Below are positions 7,126 to 14,735 of a stretch of 18,239 nt of DNA, one piece after another. The position numbers and the translations under genes were made by a program. Below the pieces are notes generated by a model. The model was not told the origin of the DNA. It saw only the letters and a program-made list of their open reading frames with translations, and made no database searches. The DNA is from DASXZH01 sp036502005 (lineage in GTDB: Bacteria; Armatimonadota; Fimbriimonadia; Fimbriimonadales; Fimbriimonadaceae). Numbering within the stretch: position 1 is the stretch's first letter; each line of letters begins with the position of its first letter. The stretch lies in the NCBI GenBank assembly GCA_036502005.1, contig DASXZH010000092.1:1-18239 (forward strand), read 5' to 3'.

Positions 7126-7983
7126 ATGCCAAAACACCCTTATTATCCGAACGTGCTCATTCAGCCTTCCAAAGTGCAAAAGGCTGTATCGGAAGGTGCC
7201 CAACTGGTCGAAGTCGATCTCGATCCTTCGGCCTTCGATCACGGACATATTCCAGGCGCCATCGGCTGGCAGTGGGAAAATCAACTTCGAAGTCCAGTGA
7301 CTCAGGAGATCCTGAATCAAGTCGAATTTGAACAGTTGATGGGGCAGAGCGGCATTACGCCGGAAACCCCGGTCCTCCTTTACGGAGATAACAACAACTG
7401 GTTCGCGTGTTGGGCGTTTTGGTTGATGCGTCTATACGGCCATGAGAATGTTCGGCTAATCGATGGTGGTGCGCGAAAGTGGCTCAGCGAAAAGCGGCCG
7501 CTGACGTTCGAGCGGGTAAACATAGCCCCGGTGACCTACCGAGCTTCGGGCTTTCACGCCGAAAGCCGTGCATCGATTGAGAATATATTCCAGAGTTTTT
7601 TCGATCCGAATAATGTGAGGCTTGTGGACGTGCGATCCGGTGGGGAGTTCGCGGGGAGAATGAAAAGCGCGGGGGAAGGAGCAACTGAGACCTGCGCCCT
7701 GGCCGGCCATATTCCAACCGCCGTCAACATACCTTGGAACCTGAACTGCCATGCGGACGGCACGTTCAAGTCGCCTGACGAACTGCAGTCGCTTTACGAG
7801 AGCTTCGGAGTTAGGCGAGACATGACGGTGATTACCTACTGCGCGATCGGGGAAAGGGCAAGCCTAAGCTGGTTTGTGCTGAAACACCTGCTCGGTTACG
7901 AAGTAGTGATGAACTACGATAAATCGATGGCCCAATGGAGCAGGCTTGCCAACGCACCGCTGGAAACGGGCGAAGCCGCTTAA
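7126..7983 (+). CDS. Two-domain rhodanese (thiosulfate/3-mercaptopyruvate sulfurtransferase type)
   Basis: A 285-residue tandem rhodanese close to the usual 280. The first domain (about 10-130) has HGHIPGAIGW and LLYGDNNNWFACW, where an aspartate (88) replaces the catalytic cysteine, as is normal for the inactive half. The second domain (about 150-285) has LVDVRSGGEF, AGHIPTAVNIPW and the active-site loop YCAIGERAS with Cys239. The CxxGERxS loop with a cationic residue points to thiosulfate rather than mercaptopyruvate as donor; the usual second-position Arg is Ala here. The protein is cytoplasmic. It starts at ATG with GGAG 10 bases upstream. It should pass sulfane sulfur to thiophilic acceptors. 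The gene after follows 15 bases later, so co-transcription is likely. Confidence 0.92.
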   Translation: MPKHPYYPNVLIQPSKVQKAVSEGAQLVEVDLDPSAFDHGHIPGAIGWQWENQLRSPVTQEILNQVEFEQLMGQSGITPETPVLLYGDNNNWFACWAFWLMRLYGHENVRLIDGGARKWLSEKRPLTFERVNIAPVTYRASGFHAESRASIENIFQSFFDPNNVRLVDVRSGGEFAGRMKSAGEGATETCALAGHIPTAVNIPWNLNCHADGTFKSPDELQSLYESFGVRRDMTVITYCAIGERASLSWFVLKHLLGYEVVMNYDKSMAQWSRLANAPLETGEAA

Positions 7984-7998
7984 GGAATAGATGAGCTT

Positions 7999-8433
7999 AT
8001 GACCTCTGTTATCGAGGAATACGAAGAGTATCAGCGGCCTTTAGGTCTTACCACGATTCAAATCATCTCTTACCGATTAGGCGAAAAGCATGTTTGCATC
8101 GTGAACAATCTCGACCCAGGAGCGACGATTTGCCGTGTAGTTGGGTTTTCTAGGCTGGACGCCCTTAAGCGCGGGCTGTTGCAAGCCAACGAGCTTCTAT
8201 CGGTAACGCCGTTTACGACGGCGACGCCACCAGTAAAGGTCGCCTGCTTGAGTTTGATTGAATACACAGACGGAGGGGAGCATGCCTGCTATTCCGTGGA
8301 AACATTTCTGCGGATGCCCATTGAGTTTAGGACCCAGTCCTTGATGCAGAACAAGCTCGTTTTTCGCGACCCCGAGGGTGAAGAGCTTCCGAGCGGGATG
8401 GCATTGAAATACCTGAGCCAAGCCTGCGCCTAA
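7999..8433 (+). CDS. Hypothetical protein downstream of rhodanese
   Basis: A 144-residue soluble protein that I do not recognise. It opens MTSVIEEYEEYQRPL and alternates short beta strands (IQIISYRLGEKHVCIVNNL, TICRVVGFS) with a helix (LDALKRGLLQANELL), ending in a helical tail. There is no signal peptide. Three or four cysteines occur, but without a paired motif. The ATG at 7999 is preceded by AAGGAA at rather long spacing. It lies 15 bases after the rhodanese stop and shares its terminator, so a link to sulfur handling is possible from context only. It has no resemblance to SufE or TusA that I can see. Confidence 0.7.
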   Translation: MTSVIEEYEEYQRPLGLTTIQIISYRLGEKHVCIVNNLDPGATICRVVGFSRLDALKRGLLQANELLSVTPFTTATPPVKVACLSLIEYTDGGEHACYSVETFLRMPIEFRTQSLMQNKLVFRDPEGEELPSGMALKYLSQACA

Positions 8434-8458
8434 GATGGGCTTGGTCTCTTATTTTTTT
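8415..8458 (+). terminator. Strong intrinsic terminator shared by two convergent genes
   Basis: GAGCCAAGCC (8415-8424) pairs with GGCTTGGTCTC (8438-8448), a 10-bp stem with one bulge and a 13-base loop, followed by TTATTTTTTT (8449-8458). The left arm lies within the last codons of the plus-strand gene. The T-tract is the complement of the last codons (Lys-Lys-stop) of the minus-strand BON gene. The 15-base gap between the genes leaves no other room. Confidence 0.8.
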
Positions 8459-8895
8459 GCCGAATCCGGGGACGAATCATCCGCCTTAGAATCCGTCTTG
8501 GTATCGGCAGGTGCGACCGTTAACTTATCGTCCAACTTAAATCCTTTATCGATATTCGCGTGAAGCATTTGTTCGACCTTGGACTTCTGTTCAGCCGTCG
8601 GAACGGAGCCTGCAACGTAAACCGTTTTATCCATGGTTGTGATGCTCATCTTGGATGAATCGATTTCCTTCGTTGCATCAATTGGGCCTTTGAGCTTGGC
8701 CGTTTCCTCAACCTGATCGGCTGTTTTGGAAATGGTTTTGCCAACTCCCGATGCGACCTCTTTCGTCTTGTCCCAAGCGTTTGATGCGCCTTTAGTGACT
8801 TGGTCCTTCGTTGTATCGGCTTGGTCCTTCGCACAACCCATAAACATAACGGCACCAACGGCGACAGCAATTGCAAGCAAGAACAACGTTTTCAT
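8449..8895 (-). CDS. BON-domain lipoprotein
   Basis: A 148-residue exported lipoprotein. MKTLFLLAIAVAVGAVMFMGC is a signal peptide with an FMGC lipobox, so Cys21 should be lipidated. A Lys/Asp/Thr-rich helical stretch (22-70) resembles the stress-associated coiled segments that often precede BON domains. A single BON domain follows at about 70-117 (IDSSKMSITTMDKTVYVAGS, then EQKSKVEQML), with the glycine of the V-x-G-S turn. The tail is acidic. A ribosome site GCGGAG lies 6 bases before the ATG. BON domains bind phospholipid surfaces or assist envelope maintenance; the exact job here is unknown. It is divergent from the NTF2-like gene, with a 92-base shared upstream region. Confidence 0.85.
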   Translation of the reverse strand: MKTLFLLAIAVAVGAVMFMGCAKDQADTTKDQVTKGASNAWDKTKEVASGVGKTISKTADQVEETAKLKGPIDATKEIDSSKMSITTMDKTVYVAGSVPTAEQKSKVEQMLHANIDKGFKLDDKLTVAPADTKTDSKADDSSPDSAKK

Positions 8896-8953
8896 AACAA
8901 ACTCCGCTTAGTTAGACGTCGATTTTGGCGTTTGGGATTCACGGTAAGGTCCT

Positions 8954-8981
8954 TTGGCCCAGGCCCCGAATCTGATAAAAT
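8954..8981 (+). promoter_or_regulatory. Extended -10 promoter giving a leaderless mRNA
   Basis: TTGGCC (8954-8959), a 16-base spacer and TAAAAT (8976-8981) with a TG one base upstream form an extended -10 promoter. The last -10 base is 6 bases before the ATG at 8988, so transcription should begin at or next to the start codon. No Shine-Dalgarno sequence is present, which fits leaderless translation. Confidence 0.6.
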
Positions 8982-8987
8982 ACTTCC

Positions 8988-9479
8988 ATGAATGTTAAAG
9001 CCCTCGCTATCCCATCAGCATTGCTCGCCATCACCCTTATCGCATCTGCCCAAAACGCAGATAAAGCTCAAATCAAGAAGCAGTACGCAAAACTTGCGGT
9101 GGCTATGAAGGCTAAAGACATAGCCACGATAGAAGCTATGGAAACCAAAGACTATTCCGAGGAAGCGATGGGAAAAACGATGGCCCGAAAGGAGTCGGAT
9201 GAGAAAATGAAGCAGGAGTTTGCCGCCGTAAAGTCGATCAAATCTTTGGATATAGAGGTCCTCGACTTGAAGATCTATGGCAAAACGGCAATTGCTACCA
9301 GCAAATACACTATGGTTGCGACCATTGCAGGCGGCGACGGGAAGATGCACACCCTCAAGGCTCAAGGAAAAACTACGGACAACCTGGTGAAAGCCAACGG
9401 TGGTTGGCTGTTTAAGCACGAAAAAGACTCGGGGTACAAGGCTACGCTGGACGGCAAGACAGTGAAGATGCACGCCTAG
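8988..9479 (+). CDS. Secreted NTF2-like (DUF4440/SnoaL-type) protein
   Basis: A 163-residue protein with a cleavable signal peptide (MNVKALAIPSALLAITLIASA, cut before Gln-Asn). The mature part begins with helices (DKAQIKKQYAKLAVAMKAKD) and continues with the TIEAM...DYSEE turn and a run of antiparallel strands. The last strands (NLVKANGGWLFKHEKDSGY) carry the W-x-F/I pattern that ends NTF2-like DUF4440 domains. It is likely periplasmic. Such domains form cones that bind small molecules, and no catalytic residue stands out. The ATG is placed directly after a -10 box. Its TAG shares the palindrome CTAG (9476-9479) with the TAG of the convergent cyclase gene, so the two genes overlap by 4 bases. 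Confidence 0.8.
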   Translation: MNVKALAIPSALLAITLIASAQNADKAQIKKQYAKLAVAMKAKDIATIEAMETKDYSEEAMGKTMARKESDEKMKQEFAAVKSIKSLDIEVLDLKIYGKTAIATSKYTMVATIAGGDGKMHTLKAQGKTTDNLVKANGGWLFKHEKDSGYKATLDGKTVKMHA

Positions 9480-10711
9480 ATCGGTGAAGGTGGCGGAACG
9501 GCCACGTCAAGTGTAACAAGCTTCTGGCGCGGTTCCCAAATATAGGCCGCGCAGTCATCCGTTTCAATTCGCTTGGTTCCGACGCTGGTTGGACCTTGCG
9601 GCAACATCTTGGCGGCTTCCTCGCTTACAGCGATTCCCCCTGGTGGGCAGCAATGCTGGAGGTGCGCGGCAACATCAATGACGTGGGCAAAGTTCACTGA
9701 TTTGATGTCTTCCGTTGGGGCGTTCACGGCCCCCGTATGGATTCCTGCGCGCAGAACAATCGGGATCGAGAGCTTGTTTCGGTAGGTGTTCAGCTCAACA
9801 ATGCCGCTTTGGACGTTCCTCGCCGCCCCGAAAGCCTGCTGAGGATGGGGAAAAGCGCAAGTGACGCCATCGCCGGCTGTTGAGTGGACGCGGCCTCCAT
9901 ATTTTTTTGTGATGGCATCCACAAATTGGTGGTATTCGGTAAAGGTGAACTCGACACTGAGAGGATCGGCATTCGCCTTCATCTTGGTAGACCCGACGAT
10001 GTCAAGGCTCAAGAACGTCATGCTCTGTTCCCCGGACCGAAGCTTGTCCTGTAGAGAAACCAACTGTCGCAGCAAGTCTTGTCTTTCTTGAACTGGATCC
10101 GTTATTCCGAACTTCGATTGGTTTCTGCTAACCAGTTTTTGTGAAATGAGGCCCATGAAACCGCCGCCTACGACGAACGGGATCAACATAATGGAGTTAT
10201 CGTGACTCTTAAAGTGGTAGCGCATCACCCACTCGGCAAAGAGAGTAAAAAGCGACTGGGCAACGAAGTAGATCCCACCAAAAAAAGCACCGGAAATCGC
10301 GGCCGTCCTCGCTTCCTTGCTGATGCTCATGTTCCAAACGCCAACCCCTAGCAAAATCAATTGGATGGCGCCGAATAGGTTTTCGCCGTCGATAACGTGG
10401 CCCGCCAAGACGCTGCTCAGCGCGCAGGTGGTGGCAACTAAAGCGGATAGGACATACCGGCGAACATCGGGTTCTAAGGTTAGGAATGCGGAGCGAATCG
10501 ATTGTGCAAAACCCTGCTTCTTCTTTTCCGGAAGCATGCGCACGGCAAGCCGCACATATTCTGGGGTAGCGCCGGTCGCCTCGGAAACGGCCATGATGGC
10601 AGAATCGTCGAGTTCACCGCCCCGCTGCTCGCGTAACCTTTCTGCAAGCAGGAGCATTTCGCGCACACTATCGTCACTCAGTTCCGAGTTTAGTTGCTCC
10701 AGGCCTTCCAC
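9476..10711 (-). CDS. Membrane protein with class III nucleotidyl cyclase domain (atypical active site)
   Basis: Residues below are numbered from a GTG at 10720. I prefer the GTG at 10711 because AAGGTGG lies 5 bases before it, giving 411 residues. The N-terminal cytoplasmic part (about 1-85) is helical and is followed by four membrane spans (about 88-109, 115-132, 139-162, 176-197). A short coiled segment (211-230) leads to a class III cyclase domain (235-400). FLSLDIVGST carries metal Asp240, HSTAGDGV carries Asp284, and RAGIHTG is intact. The transition-state pair, normally Asn-x3-Arg, reads D349-V-A-A-H353. The protein may therefore be a slow cyclase, use another chemistry or be a binding module. 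A TACAAT lies at 10732-10737 upstream, without a good -35. Confidence 0.85.
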   Translation of the reverse strand: MEGLEQLNSELSDDSVREMLLLAERLREQRGGELDDSAIMAVSEATGATPEYVRLAVRMLPEKKKQGFAQSIRSAFLTLEPDVRRYVLSALVATTCALSSVLAGHVIDGENLFGAIQLILLGVGVWNMSISKEARTAAISGAFFGGIYFVAQSLFTLFAEWVMRYHFKSHDNSIMLIPFVVGGGFMGLISQKLVSRNQSKFGITDPVQERQDLLRQLVSLQDKLRSGEQSMTFLSLDIVGSTKMKANADPLSVEFTFTEYHQFVDAITKKYGGRVHSTAGDGVTCAFPHPQQAFGAARNVQSGIVELNTYRNKLSIPIVLRAGIHTGAVNAPTEDIKSVNFAHVIDVAAHLQHCCPPGGIAVSEEAAKMLPQGPTSVGTKRIETDDCAAYIWEPRQKLVTLDVAVPPPSPI

Positions 10712-10770
10712 TAACGCCACCTTGCAACGTCATTGTACTCGCCAAGACTGGCGGTCCTAGGCCTTGTGAT

Positions 10771-10805
10771 ATTCTCGATTCTCGATTTTCGATTCTCGAT
10801 TGGGA
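10771..10805. repeat. Heptamer array, ATTYTCG class
   Basis: Five consecutive 7-base units: ATTCTCG, ATTCTCG, ATTTTCG, ATTCTCG and the diverged ATTGGGA. It lies in the 214-base gap between the cyclase gene and the lipoprotein gene, both on the minus strand. The rest of the gap holds a TATATAA at about 10858-10864 and no gene. The second array of this class is at 18077-18111. Confidence 0.7.
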
Positions 10806-10925
10806 ATCCAGTTATTCGCGGCTCTTGATACGATACTGAGCGTCGACTTTGCGGAGTGTATATAAATCGATTCGCTGTGGCAACTGTGAATCCGTTATCC
10901 AGGTTCGGCGCCGCCCAACAATCCC

Positions 10926-11921
10926 TTAAGAACAACCGTTAGGAGGCGGAGGTGGCGGATTCTTCTGCGAAGCGACCACGATGGACGAAAGCTGCACCAC
11001 CTGGTTGGTTTGCAAAGTCCCAATCGGAGCGTAACAGCCGGTGATCAGCGGATCGTAGCGGAGGCCGCCGTAGGTGTAGGACTCAAACTCCGAGAGCGTG
11101 TTAATGCTGCCAGACGAGAGGCCAAAGCTAACTGCCGATGAAGAAACGGCCGCACTGAAAGTGCCATTTGAAGCAGTTGTTGCTTGTCCGACAAGGGTTC
11201 CAGCGCTGTTATAAAACTGCACTACAACCCCGCCAAGGTCGGCGGATTGGTCGTCCGTAACTGTTCCGTTTATGGTTGCCGTTCCGCCGGTGGAACCATT
11301 CGAAACCGAAATTGCTGCCGTCGCGATGGCGGATGGAGTCACCGCCGCAACCGCCGTAAGCGTGTAGTTGCCGGGGGTTGCGGGCGCTTGATAGGTCACG
11401 CTGTTCGAGTTAATAACGGTAACCGTTCCGCCTGAAGCTTTAAAGTTCGCGGCTGTGTTTGCATTGCCTGTAACGCTTGCCGAAAATTGAGTGCTCCCGT
11501 TTGGCGCCAACTGAACCGAACTCGGCGTGATAGAGATCGCGACCGGGATAACTTTGATCTTAATGGAATTCGGTTGGCCGCCTGGCGCATCGGGGGTCGC
11601 GGTGATCGTGTAGGTGGTAGATGTGGCGGGGGCCGTAAAAGTAACCGTGTGATTATCTTTTTGGGTGAGGCCCACCACCTGCGGAGAAATCGTAAAGACA
11701 ACGGTTGTGTCGGTACTGTTCGAAACATTCGCCGTGATTGTGATCGTCTGCCCATAGGCGATCGATGTTTGGCTCGTAGATATGGAGACCGTTGGAGTTC
11801 CGCCGCCAATCGTACCCGTCGTCCCGCCACCCCCGCCGCCTCCGCCGCACCCTATGATCAGGGAGAAGATTACGGCCGCACAGAGGACGACAAACGATAG
11901 CTTTAGCGATAGCTTATTCAT
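10926..11921 (-). CDS. Lipoprotein with Ig-like and carboxypeptidase-regulatory-like domains
   Basis: A 331-residue surface lipoprotein. It begins MNKLSLKLSFVVL, continues to a lipobox IIGC and then carries eight glycines. I start at the ATG at 11921, with GGA about 9 bases upstream; a GTG at 11927 would add two residues. Two bacterial Ig-like or big-domain modules follow (about 45-130, with the motif SISTSQTSIAYGQTITITA, and about 130-207, with ISITPSSVQLAPNGSTQFSA). A carboxypeptidase-regulatory-like fold is at about 215-320 (INGTVTDDQSADLGGVVVQF). The tail is Pro-rich and ends in Cys. It starts 29 bases after cdd and is probably the last gene of the mutS2 unit. Its role is likely adhesion or envelope structure. 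Confidence 0.8.
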   Translation of the reverse strand: MNKLSLKLSFVVLCAAVIFSLIIGCGGGGGGGGTTGTIGGGTPTVSISTSQTSIAYGQTITITANVSNSTDTTVVFTISPQVVGLTQKDNHTVTFTAPATSTTYTITATPDAPGGQPNSIKIKVIPVAISITPSSVQLAPNGSTQFSASVTGNANTAANFKASGGTVTVINSNSVTYQAPATPGNYTLTAVAAVTPSAIATAAISVSNGSTGGTATINGTVTDDQSADLGGVVVQFYNSAGTLVGQATTASNGTFSAAVSSSAVSFGLSSGSINTLSEFESYTYGGLRYDPLITGCYAPIGTLQTNQVVQLSSIVVASQKNPPPPPPNGCS

Positions 11922-11950
11922 GATCACTTAATCCAGGACTGTCTCAGGGC

Positions 11951-12355
11951 TTATTTACGTTCGGGGTCGAGGCTAAATTCGATAGGCAATAAATCCTTTA
12001 ACGTGAACTCCTTTATAGCACGATTCGCGCTGCTTAAGTAAATCCGGAGTTGAGAAGAATCCTTGCAGAACTCACGCATCACTTGCAGGCAGTTCCCGCA
12101 CGGGGGACCACCATCTTCCGTAACCACGGCGATTGCGTTTAAAACTTCTCCGCCATCGCTCACCATTTTGAAAATCGCCACCCGCTCCGCGCACATGGAA
12201 GAGCCGTAGGAAGCGTTCTCGATATTGCAGCCCGTGTATGTGTTGCCTTGGTTATCAACCACGCAGGCGCCAACTTTATACTCGCTGTAGGGGGCGTAGG
12301 CATATTTTCCAGCGACTTCCGCTTCGTGGATGAGGGCTAAAGGGTCGTGACTCAT
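11951..12355 (-). CDS. cdd: Cytidine deaminase (tetrameric type)
   Basis: A 134-residue zinc cytidine deaminase that converts cytidine or deoxycytidine to uridine or deoxyuridine in pyrimidine salvage. The N-terminus has AYAPYSEYKVGA, the substrate-binding strand with the usual YSxFxVGA pattern. NIENASYGSSMCAERVAI holds the zinc Cys and the proton-shuttle Glu of the CAE motif near residue 54-56, and PCGNCLQVMREF supplies the other two zinc cysteines. The length is that of the homotetrameric class. The ATG overlaps the mutS2 stop by 4 bases (ATGA), so translation is coupled. It has no dedicated promoter that I can see. Confidence 0.95.
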   Translation of the reverse strand: MSHDPLALIHEAEVAGKYAYAPYSEYKVGACVVDNQGNTYTGCNIENASYGSSMCAERVAIFKMVSDGGEVLNAIAVVTEDGGPPCGNCLQVMREFCKDSSQLRIYLSSANRAIKEFTLKDLLPIEFSLDPERK

Positions 12356-14688
12356 TTTAGATAAGCTATTGTGACTCCTTGGCCGCCCTCCGTTGCTTCT
12401 CCGTCCCGAAACCTTGAAATATCTTTGTTGCGGCGCAAATAGTCTTGGGTGATTTTTCTTAAGACCCCTTCGCCTTTGCCATGCACGATTCTAACCTGGG
12501 GAAGACCGGCCAATAGGGCGTCATCCACAAATCTTTCTAGTTCTTGGATCGCCTCTTCTGCCCGCATCATTCTTAGGTGAATCTCCATGGTCGCGGTTTG
12601 CGCCCGGTGTAGATTCATGTTGGGCTTCGCCTTTACGGTCTGTTGGAATTTTTCTTCGGTAGGCGAGACTTTGCTAGTGCTGACTGTCACACGAAGGGGC
12701 CCAAGCTGAACCACCACATTGCCGTTTTTGGGTTCTTCTAAAATGTTGCCCGGCTGAGGGTAACCCTCCACCTTTACGCGCATGCCCTTGCTAAGCGTGG
12801 CTTCATTTGGTTTTTGCTTGGGAGCTTTCTCTTCGAACTCTTTGGCAACCGATTGCCCAAAGCTTTGAAGGCCCTTTAACTTTTCTCTGGCTTGCGCGTT
12901 TGCGTCTGCATTGGGCGACGTTTTGAGATCCTCGAATATCTCTGCTGCCTCGGCCCTTATTTCTCTTAAGGCAGTTTCGATGGTTTCGGCGGCCTTCGCG
13001 TGTACGTTCTTGCGGATATCCTCCGCTTCCTCCAGCTTTTGCTGGGCGCGCTGCTCGGCCTTCTTGATTTCGGCTACTCGCTTATCGGCCTCGCTTTGCG
13101 CGTTCCGGGCTCGCCTTTGGGCGAGTTCCAATTCCTCCATCATCTTAGAGACCTGTTGCGCTTCGACCGATAGGCCCGCATAAGCACGCTCGATGACTTC
13201 CTTAGGCAGTCCGTAGCGCTCCGCTATGCGGAGGGCGTGACTCGCGCCAGGCGAGCCCATTAAGACCCGGTAAGTTGGGCGCAGGCTTTTTACATCAAAC
13301 TCCAAGCTTGCGTTTCGATAGCCAGGGGTGCTGTAGGCAAAGGCTTTTAGCTCGCCGTAGTGGGTGCTGGCCACGATAAATGCACCGCGTTCTTTAAGGG
13401 TGAGCAAGATGGATTTGGCGAGGGCCGCCCCTTCGGCAGGGTCGGTACCGGCACCGATCTCGTCAAATAAAACTAACGCGCCCGGCTTTAGTAGTTTGAG
13501 AGCTTCGGCGATGTTTTTTATGTGTCCGCTAAAAGTGGATAGCGACTGCTGAAGACTCTGTTCGTCGCCGATATCGGCCCAAACTTGGGAGAAAACGCCA
13601 AGTTTCACGTCGATGGCTGGTAGATAAAGGCCCGCTTGTGCCATGAGGACAAAGAGCCCTACTGTTTTAATGGCAACAGTCTTTCCGCCCGTGTTTGGAC
13701 CGGTGATGAGGAGGCCCTCGAAATCGAAACCTACAACTATATCGATTGGAACTGCTATGTTTCGGTCGAGAAGTGGATGCCGGCCGGCCTGGATATTTAT
13801 CCCCACGCCCTGCCATCTTCGCGGTTTGGAGGCTTTCATTTCGAACGCCAGCTTTGCTTTGGCGAGAAGTGTGTCCAGTTCTCCGCTGGCCTCGATTCCA
13901 AGCTCGATAATGCCTGCGTTTTTTCCAACTTTGGAGGATAACTCTGCCAATATCCTACGCATTTCTTCTCGTTCTGCCGCTTCGATTTCTCTTAAAGCGT
14001 TGCCAAGCTGGAGCACATCTTCCGGTTCGACAAAAAGGGTTTGTCCGCTGCCACTGGTGTCGTGAACGATGCCGCGGACGCGGCCTCGATACTCCGATTT
14101 GACGGGCACCACGTAGCGGCCGTCCCTTACTGTGTAGATCGGGTCTGAAAGAAACTCGCGGCTCTTTCCGCTTGTGTAGGATTGGATCCTTTCCAGAATG
14201 CGACTTGTGGCGGAATGTTTGCGTTGTCGCAACCGGCCAAGCTCTTGGCTGGCTCCATCTTTCACGTCTCCGCCTCCGTCCAGCGAGCTAAAGAGTTGGT
14301 CTTCCAGGAGCTTTAGCTCCGGAAACTGGCCTGCCAGATTCCAGAGGTGTTTGAAATCGTGCTTTTTGCCTTCTATACTCGCTTTGAAGTTGCGCATGGC
14401 GGCGAGGGACTCGCCGACTTGGTAGAGTTCGACCCCGCCCAACGAACCTCCTTTTGACGCGCGCGTAAGGGAATCTCTTAGGTCTTTAACCCCTCCCAGC
14501 GAGGGGGCTGGCACTTGGGAAAGGAAGTTGTAAGCTTCTGTGGTTTGGTTAAGGCGCTCCCAAGCTGAGTCGTTCTCGTAGGCCGGTTCGAGCTCGGAGG
14601 CGGAGACAGCGCCAAGCGCCGTCTCGCAATGGAACGCGAGCCGGTCTCGGACGGCAGTAAATTCAAGCACGCTGAGCGCGTGGTTCAT
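12352..14688 (-). CDS. mutS2: MutS2 family ATPase with C-terminal Smr domain
   Basis: A 778-residue MutS2, full length. In order: the core/lever helices (about 1-300), the ATPase with Walker A GPNTGGKT at about 330-337, the IGDEQSLQQSLSTFSGH signature at about 373-389, Walker B LVLFDEIGAGTDP at about 406-418 and the STHYGEL switch at about 441. A long charged coiled coil (515-600), a KOW-like barrel (632-675) and an Smr domain (about 700-778) follow. There is no mismatch-recognition N-terminus, as expected. Members suppress recombination or split stalled ribosomes. The Smr HGKG motif is present, but its LDLR motif reads IHLR, with His for Asp. The ATG has no Shine-Dalgarno sequence; a CACAAT lies 6 bases upstream at the end of a heptamer array. 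It leads the unit with cdd. Confidence 0.95.
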   Translation of the reverse strand: MNHALSVLEFTAVRDRLAFHCETALGAVSASELEPAYENDSAWERLNQTTEAYNFLSQVPAPSLGGVKDLRDSLTRASKGGSLGGVELYQVGESLAAMRNFKASIEGKKHDFKHLWNLAGQFPELKLLEDQLFSSLDGGGDVKDGASQELGRLRQRKHSATSRILERIQSYTSGKSREFLSDPIYTVRDGRYVVPVKSEYRGRVRGIVHDTSGSGQTLFVEPEDVLQLGNALREIEAAEREEMRRILAELSSKVGKNAGIIELGIEASGELDTLLAKAKLAFEMKASKPRRWQGVGINIQAGRHPLLDRNIAVPIDIVVGFDFEGLLITGPNTGGKTVAIKTVGLFVLMAQAGLYLPAIDVKLGVFSQVWADIGDEQSLQQSLSTFSGHIKNIAEALKLLKPGALVLFDEIGAGTDPAEGAALAKSILLTLKERGAFIVASTHYGELKAFAYSTPGYRNASLEFDVKSLRPTYRVLMGSPGASHALRIAERYGLPKEVIERAYAGLSVEAQQVSKMMEELELAQRRARNAQSEADKRVAEIKKAEQRAQQKLEEAEDIRKNVHAKAAETIETALREIRAEAAEIFEDLKTSPNADANAQAREKLKGLQSFGQSVAKEFEEKAPKQKPNEATLSKGMRVKVEGYPQPGNILEEPKNGNVVVQLGPLRVTVSTSKVSPTEEKFQQTVKAKPNMNLHRAQTATMEIHLRMMRAEEAIQELERFVDDALLAGLPQVRIVHGKGEGVLRKITQDYLRRNKDISRFRDGEATEGGQGVTIAYLK

Positions 14689-14693
14689 TGAGT

Positions 14694-14735
14694 TATTGTG
14701 ACGCCTAGCGGGGGATGGGTGACGAGTGACGGGTG
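14694..14735 (-). promoter_or_regulatory. Heptamer array (CAC class) ending in a -10-like box before mutS2
   Basis: Read on the minus strand from 14735, six 7-base units run without a break: CACCCGT, CACTCGT, CACCCAT, CCCCCGC, TAGGCGT, CACAATA. The last contains CACAAT (14700-14695), which differs from TATAAT at two positions. Its final T is 6 bases before the mutS2 ATG, as expected for a leaderless transcript. The upstream region of the cvfB-like gene has the same design. Confidence 0.5.
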
